64,000 nucleotides of DNA from Klenkia taihuensis (GTDB lineage Bacteria > Actinomycetota > Actinomycetes > Mycobacteriales > Geodermatophilaceae). This document shows positions 42,924-51,655 of the stretch, piece by piece (positions within the stretch are counted from its first letter, which is position 1; the number at the start of each line of letters is the position of its first letter). Made by a program: the position numbers and the translations under genes. Under the pieces are notes generated by a model. That model ran no database searches and was not told the DNA's origin. It worked only from the letters and a program-made list of their open reading frames with translations. The stretch covers positions 682,001 through 746,000 of the forward strand of contig NZ_FOMD01000003.1 in assembly GCF_900112525.1 (NCBI RefSeq), in the 5' to 3' direction.

Positions 42924-45617
42924 ATGCAGACCACCGTCGGGGCGACCGGAGGAGCACGCGCGTCGATGCCAGGGCACCGCACCGCCTCGCCCAGCGAGCT
43001 GTTCGACGGTGGCGGGGAGGCCGGCCGCCTGATGGCCGAGCTCGACTGGGCGGCGACCGGGGTCGGCGCGGTCGACGAGTGGCCGGCCAGCCTCCGGTTC
43101 GCCGTGCGGACCGTCCTGGCCTCCCGGTTCCCCATGGTGCTCACCTGGGGTCCGGGGTTCCTGCAGTTCTACAACGACGCCTACGCGCCCCTCATCGGCG
43201 CCAAGCACCCGGCCATCGGGGCGGACATCCGGGACACCCTCGCCGAGGGCTGGGACGCCCTCGCCGGCCCGGTCGAGCACGCGATGACCACCCGGGAGGC
43301 CTCCTGGTTGCCTCGCCTGCCCCTGCTGCTCGAGCGGGACGGCTACCGCGAGGAGACCTACTTCACCGTCTCCCACGCCCCGGCGTTCGGCGACGACGGC
43401 TCGGTGGCGGGCATGCACGCGGTCTGCACCGAGGTCACCGCCGAGGTCCTGGCCGAGCGCCGCCAGGAGGTGCTGAGCGCGCTGACCGCGACCGGTGACG
43501 ACCTGGCCGACGAGGAGGTGACGGCGGCCAGGCTGTGCGCCGCGCTCGCCGTCGACGCCCTGGACATCCCCTTCGCCGGGGTGTGGCTGGCCCGCGACGG
43601 CCGGCTGCGGCGCGTGGCCACCGTGGGCTGCCCGGCGGACGCCCTGCCCGCCACCGCGGCGCTGGCCGACCTGCCCACCGACGTGTCCGCCCTCGGCCTG
43701 GCCGGCGGCCTGTGGGCCGACCCGGTCCGCGACGCCGTCGTCCTGCCCCTGCACTCCCCCGGCGGCGACGAGGTGGCCGGCGCCCTGCTGCTCGCCGTCA
43801 CCCCCGCCCGGCGGCTGGACGACGACCTGCGGGACCACCTGTCGCTGGTGGCGAGCCAGTTCGCCGCGGCGCTGGCCGTCAGCCAGGCCTTCGCCGCCGA
43901 GCACCGGCGGGCCGAGGCCCTCGCCGAGCTCGACCGCGCCAAGACCGCCTTCTTCTCCGACATCAGCCACGAGCTGCGCACCCCCCTGACGCTGCTGCTC
44001 GGCCCGCTGGGCGACGTCCTCGCCGACACCGGTGCGCAGCTGGGCGCCCCGGTGCGCGAGGAGCTGGCCGTGGCCCTGCGCAACGGCCAGCGGCTGGAGC
44101 GCCTCGTCGACGACGTGATGGACGTCGTCCGGCTGGAGGCCGGCGCCGTGGTGCTCGACCCGCACCCGGTGGACCTGGCCGCCTACACCGCGGAGCTCGC
44201 CGGGGTGCTGCGCGCGGCCGCCGAGCGCGCCGGGCTCGTCCTGGACGTCGACTGCCCGCCGCTGCCCTCGCCGGTGCTGGTCGACCCGCGGGTGTGGGAG
44301 AAGGTCGTGCTGAACCTCGTGGCCAACGCGGTGAAGTACACCTTCGTGGGCCGCATCGACGTCCGCCTGCGCGCGGCCCCCGGCGGCCCGGACGAGCGGC
44401 CGGCCGAGCTCCCGGTCGAGCTGTCGGTGCGCGACACCGGCATCGGCATCCCCGCCGCCGAGCTCGACCGCGTCTTCGACCGGTTCCACCGGGTGCTGGA
44501 CGCCCAGGCCCGCACGCGGGAGGGCACCGGCATCGGGCTGAGCCTGGTCCGCGACCTGGTGCGCGAGCTGGGCGGCCGGGTCGGGGTGGCCAGCGCCCCC
44601 GGGGAGGGCAGCACCTTCACCGTGCAGGTCGCCCTCCCGGTCGCCGGGGAGCCGGCCGAGGGGCGCGCGCCCTCCGCGGCGGCCCGCGGGACCGCCGCGG
44701 CGTGGGAGCGCGACATGGCCGCACCGGCGGACGACGACCCGGGCCGGTCGGTGCTGGTCGTCGACGACAACGCCGACATGCGCGACTACCTGACCCGGCT
44801 GCTCTCCCCCCGGTTCCGGGTCACGGCGGCCGCGAACGGCGAGCAGGCGCTGACGATGATGGCCCGCGCCGTCCCGGACGTGCTGGTCACCGATGTGATG
44901 ATGCCGCGGGTCGACGGGTTCGACCTCCTGCGCCGGCTGCGCTCGGGACCGGCCACGGCCGACGTCCCGGTGCTGGTGCTCACCGCGCGGGCCGGCCAGG
45001 AGGCCGCCGTCGAGACGCTCGGCGCCGGCGCCGACGACCACCTCGCCAAGCCCTTCCGGTCCGACGAGCTGCTCGCCCGGGTGGGCGCGCTGGCGGCCCG
45101 CGCGCACCGGCGTCCTCCGGGGGACGCCGCGCCGCCCCGCGCCGCGTCGGCCGGCCGGGCGGTCCCGGAGGGCGGGGCGCCGGACGGCGCGGCCCCGGCC
45201 GGCCCGGTCGTCGAGGTCGAGGGCCCCGCCACGACCGGGAGCACCCGGCACGCCCGGTGGCGGCTGACCGCGACCGGCCGGGCGCCGGGCCAGGCCCGGG
45301 CGCGCACCAGGTCGCTGCTGCAGGACGCCGGTGTCGACCCCGACCAGGCCTACGACCTCCTGGTGGCCGTCGGGGAAGCCGTCACCAACGCGGTCGAGCA
45401 CGCCCAGCACCCGACCGAGCCCGTCGTGGAGCTGACGGTCGACGTGGACGCGGACACCGTCGTCGCCGTCGTGCGCGACACCGGGCAGTGGCGGGAACGG
45501 GTGGCCAGCATGGACCGCGGCCGGGGTTCGACCCTGATGGGCGCCGCGGGCCAGGTGACGGTGGTCCCCGGCCCCCACGGCACCACGGTCACCATCCGCG
45601 CCGACCGCCGGGGCTGA
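42924..45617 (+). CDS. Hybrid histidine kinase with receiver and RsbW-like C-terminal domain
   Basis: An 897-aa protein with a PAS-like sensor (about 30-170) and a GAF domain (180-325). HisKA with phosphoacceptor H349 (FFSDISHELRTPL), HATPase_c (about 455-575; GTGIGLSLVRDLV), a receiver (about 610-725; VLVVDDNADMRDYL, VTDVMMPRVDG, ADDHLAKPF) and a second, anti-sigma-type HATPase (about 770-895; VAVGEAVTNAVEHAQHP) complete it. The last domain is of the RsbW kind that phosphorylates or binds STAS antagonists, which would join phosphorelay and partner switching in one protein. ATG start. Confidence 0.9.
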   Translation: MQTTVGATGGARASMPGHRTASPSELFDGGGEAGRLMAELDWAATGVGAVDEWPASLRFAVRTVLASRFPMVLTWGPGFLQFYNDAYAPLIGAKHPAIGADIRDTLAEGWDALAGPVEHAMTTREASWLPRLPLLLERDGYREETYFTVSHAPAFGDDGSVAGMHAVCTEVTAEVLAERRQEVLSALTATGDDLADEEVTAARLCAALAVDALDIPFAGVWLARDGRLRRVATVGCPADALPATAALADLPTDVSALGLAGGLWADPVRDAVVLPLHSPGGDEVAGALLLAVTPARRLDDDLRDHLSLVASQFAAALAVSQAFAAEHRRAEALAELDRAKTAFFSDISHELRTPLTLLLGPLGDVLADTGAQLGAPVREELAVALRNGQRLERLVDDVMDVVRLEAGAVVLDPHPVDLAAYTAELAGVLRAAAERAGLVLDVDCPPLPSPVLVDPRVWEKVVLNLVANAVKYTFVGRIDVRLRAAPGGPDERPAELPVELSVRDTGIGIPAAELDRVFDRFHRVLDAQARTREGTGIGLSLVRDLVRELGGRVGVASAPGEGSTFTVQVALPVAGEPAEGRAPSAAARGTAAAWERDMAAPADDDPGRSVLVVDDNADMRDYLTRLLSPRFRVTAAANGEQALTMMARAVPDVLVTDVMMPRVDGFDLLRRLRSGPATADVPVLVLTARAGQEAAVETLGAGADDHLAKPFRSDELLARVGALAARAHRRPPGDAAPPRAASAGRAVPEGGAPDGAAPAGPVVEVEGPATTGSTRHARWRLTATGRAPGQARARTRSLLQDAGVDPDQAYDLLVAVGEAVTNAVEHAQHPTEPVVELTVDVDADTVVAVVRDTGQWRERVASMDRGRGSTLMGAAGQVTVVPGPHGTTVTIRADRRG

Positions 45618-45735
45618 CCCCCGGGCCCGCGTCGCCGGGGAGGCTCACCACCGGCGCCGCGGTGTGGCCGGCATCACCACATCCGGCGTCGGACGGGCTA
45701 GCCTCGGGTGCCGCCGTCGCGAGGAGGGCCCGCCC

Positions 45736-46938
45736 ATGACCGCCGTCCTGAGCACCCCCGAGCGCCCTCCGGCGCCCGCGTCGGCCAGCGGGCCGTTCAG
45801 CAAGTACCTGGTCCCCGAGGTCGTGTTCGGCTGGGGTGCGCTGTCCGAGGCCGGCCACGCCGCCCGCCGGCTCGGCGCCCGCCGCCCCTTCGTGGTCACC
45901 GACGAGGGCGTGGCCGCCGCCGGCTGGTGGGACGAGCTGGCCGGGCACCTGGCCGCGGCCGGGCTGACCGGCACGGTCTGGCAGGGGATGACGCCTAACC
46001 CCAAGGACCACGAGGTGGCGGCCGGGGCACGGGCCTACGCCGAGAGCGGGTGCGACGTCGTCGTCGGGCTCGGTGGCGGGTCGGTCATCGACGCCGCCAA
46101 GGCCATCGCGGTGGTGGCCAGCAACGGCGGCGCGATCCTGGACTACGAGGGCGTGGACCGGGTGGGCCTGGCCCTGCCGCCCACGGTCATGTGCCCCACC
46201 ACCGCCGGCACCGGCGCCGACGTCTCGCAGTTCGCCGTCGTCACCGACACCGGCCGGCGGGTCAAGGCCACCCTGATCGGCCGGGCCCTCGTCCCCGACA
46301 TCTCGGTCACCGACCCGCGGCTGCTGACCACCATGCCCGACGAGCTGGCCGCCGCCACCGGCCTGGACGCCCTCACCCACGCGGTCGAGGCCTACGTGTC
46401 GCGGGCGCACGGCCCGCTGTCCGACGCCCATGCCCTGCACGCGGTGCAGCTGATCGCGGGCAACCTGCGGCGCACGCTGACCCACCCGGACGACGAGGCC
46501 GCCCGCACCGCGATGGCGCAGGCCAGCCTGGAGGCGGGCCTGGCCTTCACCAACGCCATCCTCGGCGCCACGCACGCGATGAGCCACCAGGTCGGCGGGC
46601 TGCTGGACCTGCCGCACGGCGTGCTCAACGGGGTGCTGCTCCCCCACGTCATGCGGTTCAACGCGCAGCACTCGGCCGAGCGCTTCGTGCCCGTCGCCGC
46701 GGCCCTCGGCGTCGACACCACCCGGCTGTCCGCCGGGGCGGCCGCCGACGCCGCCGCGGACGCGGTGGCCGCGCTGGCCGCCGACCTGGGCTGCCCCGCG
46801 GGGTTGGCCGAGCTCGGGGTGCGGCCCGCCGACCTGGGCACCCTGGCGGCGAGCACGCTGGCCGACGCCTGCCTGTCCACCAACCCGCGCGACGCCGGCG
46901 CCGCCGAGGTCACCGACCTGTTCCGGGCCGCGATGTGA
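45736..46938 (+). CDS. Iron-containing alcohol dehydrogenase (ErcA-like)
   Basis: A 400-aa iron-dependent dehydrogenase with metal ligands D211, H215, H284 and H294 (GLDALTHAVEAY and HAMSHQVGG...LPHG), and nucleotide motif GLGGGSVIDAAKAIA. Its ATG at 45736 has GAGGAGG. It overlaps the sensor kinase gene madS in GTGA, so it is in one operon with the two-component system. In Pseudomonas, ErcA-type proteins have a regulatory role in ethanol oxidation; a similar sensory or catalytic role is possible here. Confidence 0.9.
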   Translation: MTAVLSTPERPPAPASASGPFSKYLVPEVVFGWGALSEAGHAARRLGARRPFVVTDEGVAAAGWWDELAGHLAAAGLTGTVWQGMTPNPKDHEVAAGARAYAESGCDVVVGLGGGSVIDAAKAIAVVASNGGAILDYEGVDRVGLALPPTVMCPTTAGTGADVSQFAVVTDTGRRVKATLIGRALVPDISVTDPRLLTTMPDELAAATGLDALTHAVEAYVSRAHGPLSDAHALHAVQLIAGNLRRTLTHPDDEAARTAMAQASLEAGLAFTNAILGATHAMSHQVGGLLDLPHGVLNGVLLPHVMRFNAQHSAERFVPVAAALGVDTTRLSAGAAADAAADAVAALAADLGCPAGLAELGVRPADLGTLAASTLADACLSTNPRDAGAAEVTDLFRAAM

Positions 46939-48233
46939 CCACCCCCGGCATCACCGAGCTCACCGGCCTGCGCTCCTCCAAGCCCACCTGGTACGCCGAG
47001 TACCGGCACACCGCGGAGAAGCTGACCCGGGCGCTGGGCTCGCTGGACCGCATCGCCCAGGTGCTGTCGGCGACCGGCCAGGGCGCCGGTGCGCTGTGCC
47101 GGGCGGTGGTCGACGCCACCGCCGAGCACCTCGGCGCGAGCTGGGTGGTGCTGGCGCTGCGCGCGGACGCGCTGCCCCTCGCCCGGCCGCGGCTGGTCGC
47201 CCGCGGGCCGGACGGCGACCCGCTGCACGGGCTGGACGACCTGCCCGCCGGCGTGGGCCGGGCGGTGGCCGGGGCGCTGGCCGGCGGCGGGGTCGACCCG
47301 CACCTGGACGACGACGGCGCCGTGGTCGTCCCGCTCGTGGTGGACGGCGAGGCCACCGGCGCGCTGGTCGCCTGGGTCGGCCCGCACGCGGCGGCCTCGG
47401 CCGCGGACCTGGCCATCCTGCGGATCGTGGGCAACCAGTCGGCCGTCGCCCTGCTCAGCGACCACCTGCTGGCCGGCTCGGAGGCGCTGCGCCGGCAGAC
47501 CGAGCAGCTCTACGCCGAGGCCGAGCAGCGGGCCCGCGACCTCGCCGAGCGGCACCGCCAGCTGGCCGAGGCCGAGCGCCGGCTGGACGTCGCCGCGCAG
47601 CGGGAGGCCGTCGACGTCGAGCGGCACCGGATCGCCCGCGAGCTGCACGACAGCGTCGCCCAGCACGTGCTCTCGGCGGGCATGACGATCGAGTGGTGCC
47701 GGCCCGAGGTCGAGCACCACCGCGAGGTCTACGAGCGGCTCGACCACGCCAAGGCGCTCACCCGGGAGGCGGTCGAGCGGCTGCGCGGGGCCATCCACGC
47801 GCTGTCGGCCGACCACGAGGACGACCTGCCCGGTCTGCTGGCCCGGCTGCCCGCCGAGCACCCGGTGCCGGGGCTGGCCGTCGCGGTCCGGGTCGAGGGC
47901 CGGCCGGTGCCGCTGCCGCCCCCCGCCGCGGAGGCGCTGCACAAGATCGCGACCGAGTGCCTGTTCAACACCACCCGGCACGCCGGCGCCACCCGGTGCA
48001 CCGTGCGGCTGGCCTACCGGCCCGGCGCGGTGCGGCTGTCGGTCGCCGACGACGGGACCGGCTCCCCGGAGGTGCTGCGCCGCGCGCTGCGCTCCCCCGA
48101 CGGCCGGCACCACGGGCTGGTGAACATGGCGTCGCGGGCGGCGGAGGTCGGGGCGGTGCTGCGCGTCGGCCGCGCCCGGCTGGGCGGGGTCCGGGTGGAC
48201 GTCGCCCTGCCCGTGGAGGTGGACGGTGGCTGA
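46935..48233 (+). CDS. madS: Sensor histidine kinase of the MadS type
   Basis: A 432-aa cytoplasmic kinase with no membrane helix: GAF-like sensor (about 40-180), coiled coil (185-220), HisKA_3 dimerisation domain with phosphoacceptor H238 (HRIARELHDSVAQHVLS) and a HATPase_c domain (about 330-425; KIATECLFNTTRHAGATRCTVRL). It pairs with the LuxR-type response regulator downstream, whose start overlaps its 3' end by eight bases. Named MadS by analogy with mycofactocin-associated dehydrogenase regulators; the name rests on context. Confidence 0.85.
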   Translation: MTTPGITELTGLRSSKPTWYAEYRHTAEKLTRALGSLDRIAQVLSATGQGAGALCRAVVDATAEHLGASWVVLALRADALPLARPRLVARGPDGDPLHGLDDLPAGVGRAVAGALAGGGVDPHLDDDGAVVVPLVVDGEATGALVAWVGPHAAASAADLAILRIVGNQSAVALLSDHLLAGSEALRRQTEQLYAEAEQRARDLAERHRQLAEAERRLDVAAQREAVDVERHRIARELHDSVAQHVLSAGMTIEWCRPEVEHHREVYERLDHAKALTREAVERLRGAIHALSADHEDDLPGLLARLPAEHPVPGLAVAVRVEGRPVPLPPPAAEALHKIATECLFNTTRHAGATRCTVRLAYRPGAVRLSVADDGTGSPEVLRRALRSPDGRHHGLVNMASRAAEVGAVLRVGRARLGGVRVDVALPVEVDGG

Positions 48234-48873
48234 GCGCATCAGGCTGGTGGTCGTCGACGACCACGCGATCGTGCGGCAGGGGCTGCGGTCGATCCTGGAG
48301 CGGGAGCCCGACATCCGGGTGGTCGGCGAGGCCGCCACCCCCGGCGAGGCGCTGGACCTGGTGGTCCGGGAGCGGCCGCACATCGTGCTGCTGGACCTCA
48401 AGCTGTCGGCCGGGTCCGACGTCGAGGGCCTGGCGCTGTGCGGGGAGCTCACCGGCGGCCCGTCGTCCCCGGGGGTGCTGGTGGTGACCACCTTCCTGGA
48501 CCAGCAGCTGGTGCTGCGCGCGATCCAGGCCGGGGCGCGGGGCTACGTGCTCAAGGACGTCGACGCCACCGCCCTGGTCGCCGCCATCCGGGCGGTGCGG
48601 CGCGGGGAGTCGGCCTTCGACAGCCACAGTGCGGCCGCCGTCGTCGCGTCGCTGGCCGCCCCGGCCACGGGCCCGGACGGCACCGACCTCACCGCGCGCG
48701 AGCGGGAGGTGCTGGCCCTGCTGGCCCGGGGACTGTCCAACGAGGCGATCGGCCGGGAGCTCTACATCTCGGCGACGACCGCGAAGTTCCACGTGGGCAA
48801 CGTGCTGCGCAAGCTGTCGGTGTCGCGGCGGGCCGAGGCCGTCTACGCCGGCTCGAAGCTCGGTCTCATCTGA
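48226..48873 (+). CDS. madR: LuxR-type response regulator of the MadR type
   Basis: A 215-aa NarL/FixJ regulator: receiver with acidic D11/D12 and phosphoacceptor D57 (VVVDDHAIVRQGL, HIVLLDLKLS) and a C-terminal LuxR helix-turn-helix (about 150-210: LTAREREVLALLARGLSNEAIGRELYISATTAKFHVGNVLRKL). The GTG start at 48226 lies inside the kinase gene. It probably activates the methanol dehydrogenase operon beyond the convergent junction. Its last eight bases overlap the vWA gene. Confidence 0.85.
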   Translation: MAERIRLVVVDDHAIVRQGLRSILEREPDIRVVGEAATPGEALDLVVRERPHIVLLDLKLSAGSDVEGLALCGELTGGPSSPGVLVVTTFLDQQLVLRAIQAGARGYVLKDVDATALVAAIRAVRRGESAFDSHSAAAVVASLAAPATGPDGTDLTAREREVLALLARGLSNEAIGRELYISATTAKFHVGNVLRKLSVSRRAEAVYAGSKLGLI

Positions 48874-50371
48874 CCGCGCGGGTGACCACGTCGGTGGCGA
48901 AGCCCTCCAGCGCGGCCATGTCGCGGATGACCTCGACCCGGTCGCACACGTCGGCGTAGGCCGGCAGGTCGCAGCCGCCGAGGGCCCAGGAGTACCTCGG
49001 TTCCGGGGTGAGCCAGATCGTCTCGCGGACCCGGCGGGCCAGGTCGGCGAAGACGTCCAGCCGGGGGGCGTTGCCGTTGCCGCGGCCGTCGCCGAGCACC
49101 AGCAGCGTCGTCCGGCGGGTGAGGGCCCCGGCGTGCTCGGCGGCGAGCTCCGCGAACACGGTGCCGTAGTCGCTGGTGGCGTCCACGTCGATGACGTCGC
49201 CGCCGAAGACCAGGCCCAGCGCGTGCTCCAGGGGGTGCTCGTCGAACAGGTCGGTGATCTCGACGACGTCGTCGACGAAGGCGAAGGTGCGCACCTGCGC
49301 GAAGAGGTCCTGCAGGGCGTGCACCACGTGCAGGGTGAACCGGGCCGTCGTGCGCACCGAGAGCGAGACGTCGGCGACGACGACCAGGCGGGGCTTGTCC
49401 TCCGCCAGCCGGGTGGTGACCGGCCGGAACGGGACGCCGTCGTACTTCATGTTCGACCGCATGGTCCGGGAGACGTCGACCCGCCCGCGGGGGGTGCGCC
49501 GCTTCTTGTGCGTGAGCCCGCCGTGCAGCGAGGTGGCGAGCCGGCGCAGCGACTCCTCGATCCGCGCCCGCTCGGCCTCGGTCACCCGCTGCACCGGTGC
49601 CGCGCGCAGCTCGCGCTCCTCGATGGCCAGGTCGGTCATCTCGGCGAGCTTCTGCAGGTGGGCCTTCAGCAGCTCGGGCAGGTCGTCGATCACGCCGGCC
49701 AGCTGGCGGCGCAGCACCTCGGCGACCTCGGGGTCCAGGTCGTCGACCGGGTCGGCCAGCCAGTCGCGCAGGGCCTGCTGCTGGGCGACCGACAGCTCGG
49801 CGTCCAGCTGGGTGCCCCCGGCCCGCACCAGGTCGCCGGGCAGCCCGGGGTCGTGCAGCCGGCCCACCTCGACCTGCACCTTGTCCTGACCGTCGGCGTT
49901 CCCGACCGGCTCGCTGGAGAGCACGATCTGCTGGGTGAGGCTGGCCAGGTCGACCTTGTTGGCCTCCTGGTGCAGGTTGTACTGCTGGGTGAGGTCCTCC
50001 GGCCTGAAGTAGTCCCGGATGTCCATCGGCTTGCCGTGGCTGTGGCCCTGCTCGGGTTCGCCGCCGGGTTCCCGGGACCAGGTCATCCGGGTCAGCTCGC
50101 CCTCGTCGACCAGGTCGTCGTGGGCGTGGCTGTGTCCCTCGGCGACGTCCGTGACCGCCCGCAGCCCGAAGAACTTCGCGAAGGTGTCGGCGAAGACCTC
50201 GGCGTCGCGGCGGTCCTTGAGCAGCGCCGCGCCGAGCGCGGCCTCCAGCGAGGCGCGGTCGCCCACCTCGACGGCGGCCGCGGCGGCGAAGGCGTCCACC
50301 GCCTCGGCGGTGGAGATCCGCATGCCGCGCAGCCGCAGCAGCCGGACGAACCGGTGCAGCGCCCCCTCCAT
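48866..50371 (-). CDS. vWA-domain protein, CoxE-like, partner of MoxR ATPase
   Basis: A 501-aa protein with a helical N-terminal part carrying two His patches (EGHSHAHDD and QGHSHGKP, about residues 78-120), a central charged region, and a C-terminal von Willebrand A domain. The domain has MIDAS motif DVSLS (about 330) and VLVLGDGRGNGNA. MoxR/CoxE pairs act as chaperones in maturing metalloenzymes. ATG start overlaps the MoxR stop. It ends eight bases into the convergent madR gene. Confidence 0.85.
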   Translation of the reverse strand: MEGALHRFVRLLRLRGMRISTAEAVDAFAAAAAVEVGDRASLEAALGAALLKDRRDAEVFADTFAKFFGLRAVTDVAEGHSHAHDDLVDEGELTRMTWSREPGGEPEQGHSHGKPMDIRDYFRPEDLTQQYNLHQEANKVDLASLTQQIVLSSEPVGNADGQDKVQVEVGRLHDPGLPGDLVRAGGTQLDAELSVAQQQALRDWLADPVDDLDPEVAEVLRRQLAGVIDDLPELLKAHLQKLAEMTDLAIEERELRAAPVQRVTEAERARIEESLRRLATSLHGGLTHKKRRTPRGRVDVSRTMRSNMKYDGVPFRPVTTRLAEDKPRLVVVADVSLSVRTTARFTLHVVHALQDLFAQVRTFAFVDDVVEITDLFDEHPLEHALGLVFGGDVIDVDATSDYGTVFAELAAEHAGALTRRTTLLVLGDGRGNGNAPRLDVFADLARRVRETIWLTPEPRYSWALGGCDLPAYADVCDRVEVIRDMAALEGFATDVVTRAVR

Positions 50372-51585
50372 CAGACCGGCCGGCGACGGGCGGCGCCCCT
50401 GTTGCCGGGGAAGGAGCGGGCCCCCTGGGACGACGTCACCCCGCGCGGGGCGGCCGGGATCTCCCGGGCGCCGCCGGCCTTGTCGCTGCCCGACCCGCTG
50501 GCGCGCTGGCCGTAGTACTCGTCGTCGTGCCGGCCCGGGGTGTCCTTGGCCGCGCGCCGCGCCTTGCCGCCGTCGTCGTCCTGCCCGTGGCCGTGGTCGT
50601 GGCCGCCGTGGGAGTGGGGGTGCCCGTGGTCGTAGCCGTGGCCGTGCAGGTGGTCGGGGACCACCGCGTTGGGGTCGACCAACCGGGGCAGCGCGGCCCG
50701 GGAGCGCTCGACGTCCCGCTCGTACTTGGCGACGACGGAGACGGTGTCGGCCAGCACCTCGGCCTCGAGCTCGGTCACCCCGAGGACGGCGAGGGTGCGC
50801 GCCCAGTCGATGGTCTCCGAGATCGACGGCGACTTGCGCAGGTCCAGCCCCCGCAGGCCCCGGACGATCTGGACCAGCTTCTGCGCCGCGACGTCGTCCA
50901 GGCCGGTCCCCTTGCTCCGCAGGATCTCCAGCTCGCGCTCGGCGTCGGGGTACTCCAGGAACAGGTGCAGGCAGCGCCGCTTGAGGGCCGCGGACAGGTC
51001 GCGGGTGTTGTTGCTGGTCAGGATCACGTAGGGCGGGTGCTCGGCGACGAAGGTGCCGATCTCGGGCACCGACACCTGGTACTCGGCGAGCATCTCCAGC
51101 AGCACCGCCTCCAGCGCCTCGTCGGCCCGGTCGACCTCGTCGACGAGCAGCACCACCGGCTCCGGGGACCGGACGGCCTCCAGCAGCGGGCGGGCGGCGA
51201 GGAACCGGTCGGAGAAGAAGGCGCTGTCCTGCTCGGCGACCCGCTCGACCGCGCCGGCCATGGTGGTGGTGTCGGCCAGCAGCTCCGCGGTCTTCTCCCG
51301 CAGGATCTGGGTGTAGAGCAGCTGCTTGCCGTAGTCCCACTCGTAGAGGGCCTTGGTCTCGTCCTGGCCCTCGTAGCACTGCAGCCGCAGCAGCCGCCGC
51401 CCGGTGGCCGCGGCGAGGGTCTTGGCGAGCTCGGTCTTGCCGACCCCCGCCGGCCCCTCGAGCAGCAGCGGCTTGTCCAGCCGGCTCATCACGAAGGTGG
51501 TGGTGGCCAGCCGCCGGTCGGTGATGTAGCCGTTCTCGGCGAAGGCACGGGCCACGTCGTCCACGCCGTCGAAGTCATCGGTCAT
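50371..51585 (-). CDS. MoxR-family AAA ATPase with His-rich tail
   Basis: A 404-aa AAA+ ATPase: Walker A GPAGVGKT (44-51), Walker B VVLLVDEVDRAD (about 145), sensor 1 VILTSNNTRDLSAALKRRCLHLFL. Residues about 310-336 are a tail with ten His in 23 positions (HLHGHGYDHGHPHSHGGHDHG), then a basic region. MoxR proteins help insert metals or cofactors; the His-rich tail probably binds divalent metal. The ATG at 51585 has GAGGAGC upstream. It follows the dehydrogenase gene and precedes the vWA gene. Confidence 0.87.
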   Translation of the reverse strand: MTDDFDGVDDVARAFAENGYITDRRLATTTFVMSRLDKPLLLEGPAGVGKTELAKTLAAATGRRLLRLQCYEGQDETKALYEWDYGKQLLYTQILREKTAELLADTTTMAGAVERVAEQDSAFFSDRFLAARPLLEAVRSPEPVVLLVDEVDRADEALEAVLLEMLAEYQVSVPEIGTFVAEHPPYVILTSNNTRDLSAALKRRCLHLFLEYPDAERELEILRSKGTGLDDVAAQKLVQIVRGLRGLDLRKSPSISETIDWARTLAVLGVTELEAEVLADTVSVVAKYERDVERSRAALPRLVDPNAVVPDHLHGHGYDHGHPHSHGGHDHGHGQDDDGGKARRAAKDTPGRHDDEYYGQRASGSGSDKAGGAREIPAAPRGVTSSQGARSFPGNRGAARRRPV

Positions 51586-51655
51586 GCGCACGCTCCTCGG
51601 GAAGGGGTGGCGGGGGTGCCGGGCAGGCCGGCACCGGCACCCCCGCCGGCTCGGG

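Noticed and set aside
41553-45578. A 1341-codon minus-strand open frame
   Set aside because: It is the antisense shadow of the AraC and hybrid kinase genes; composition is Gly/Arg/His-rich with no domains, a common artefact in high-GC DNA.
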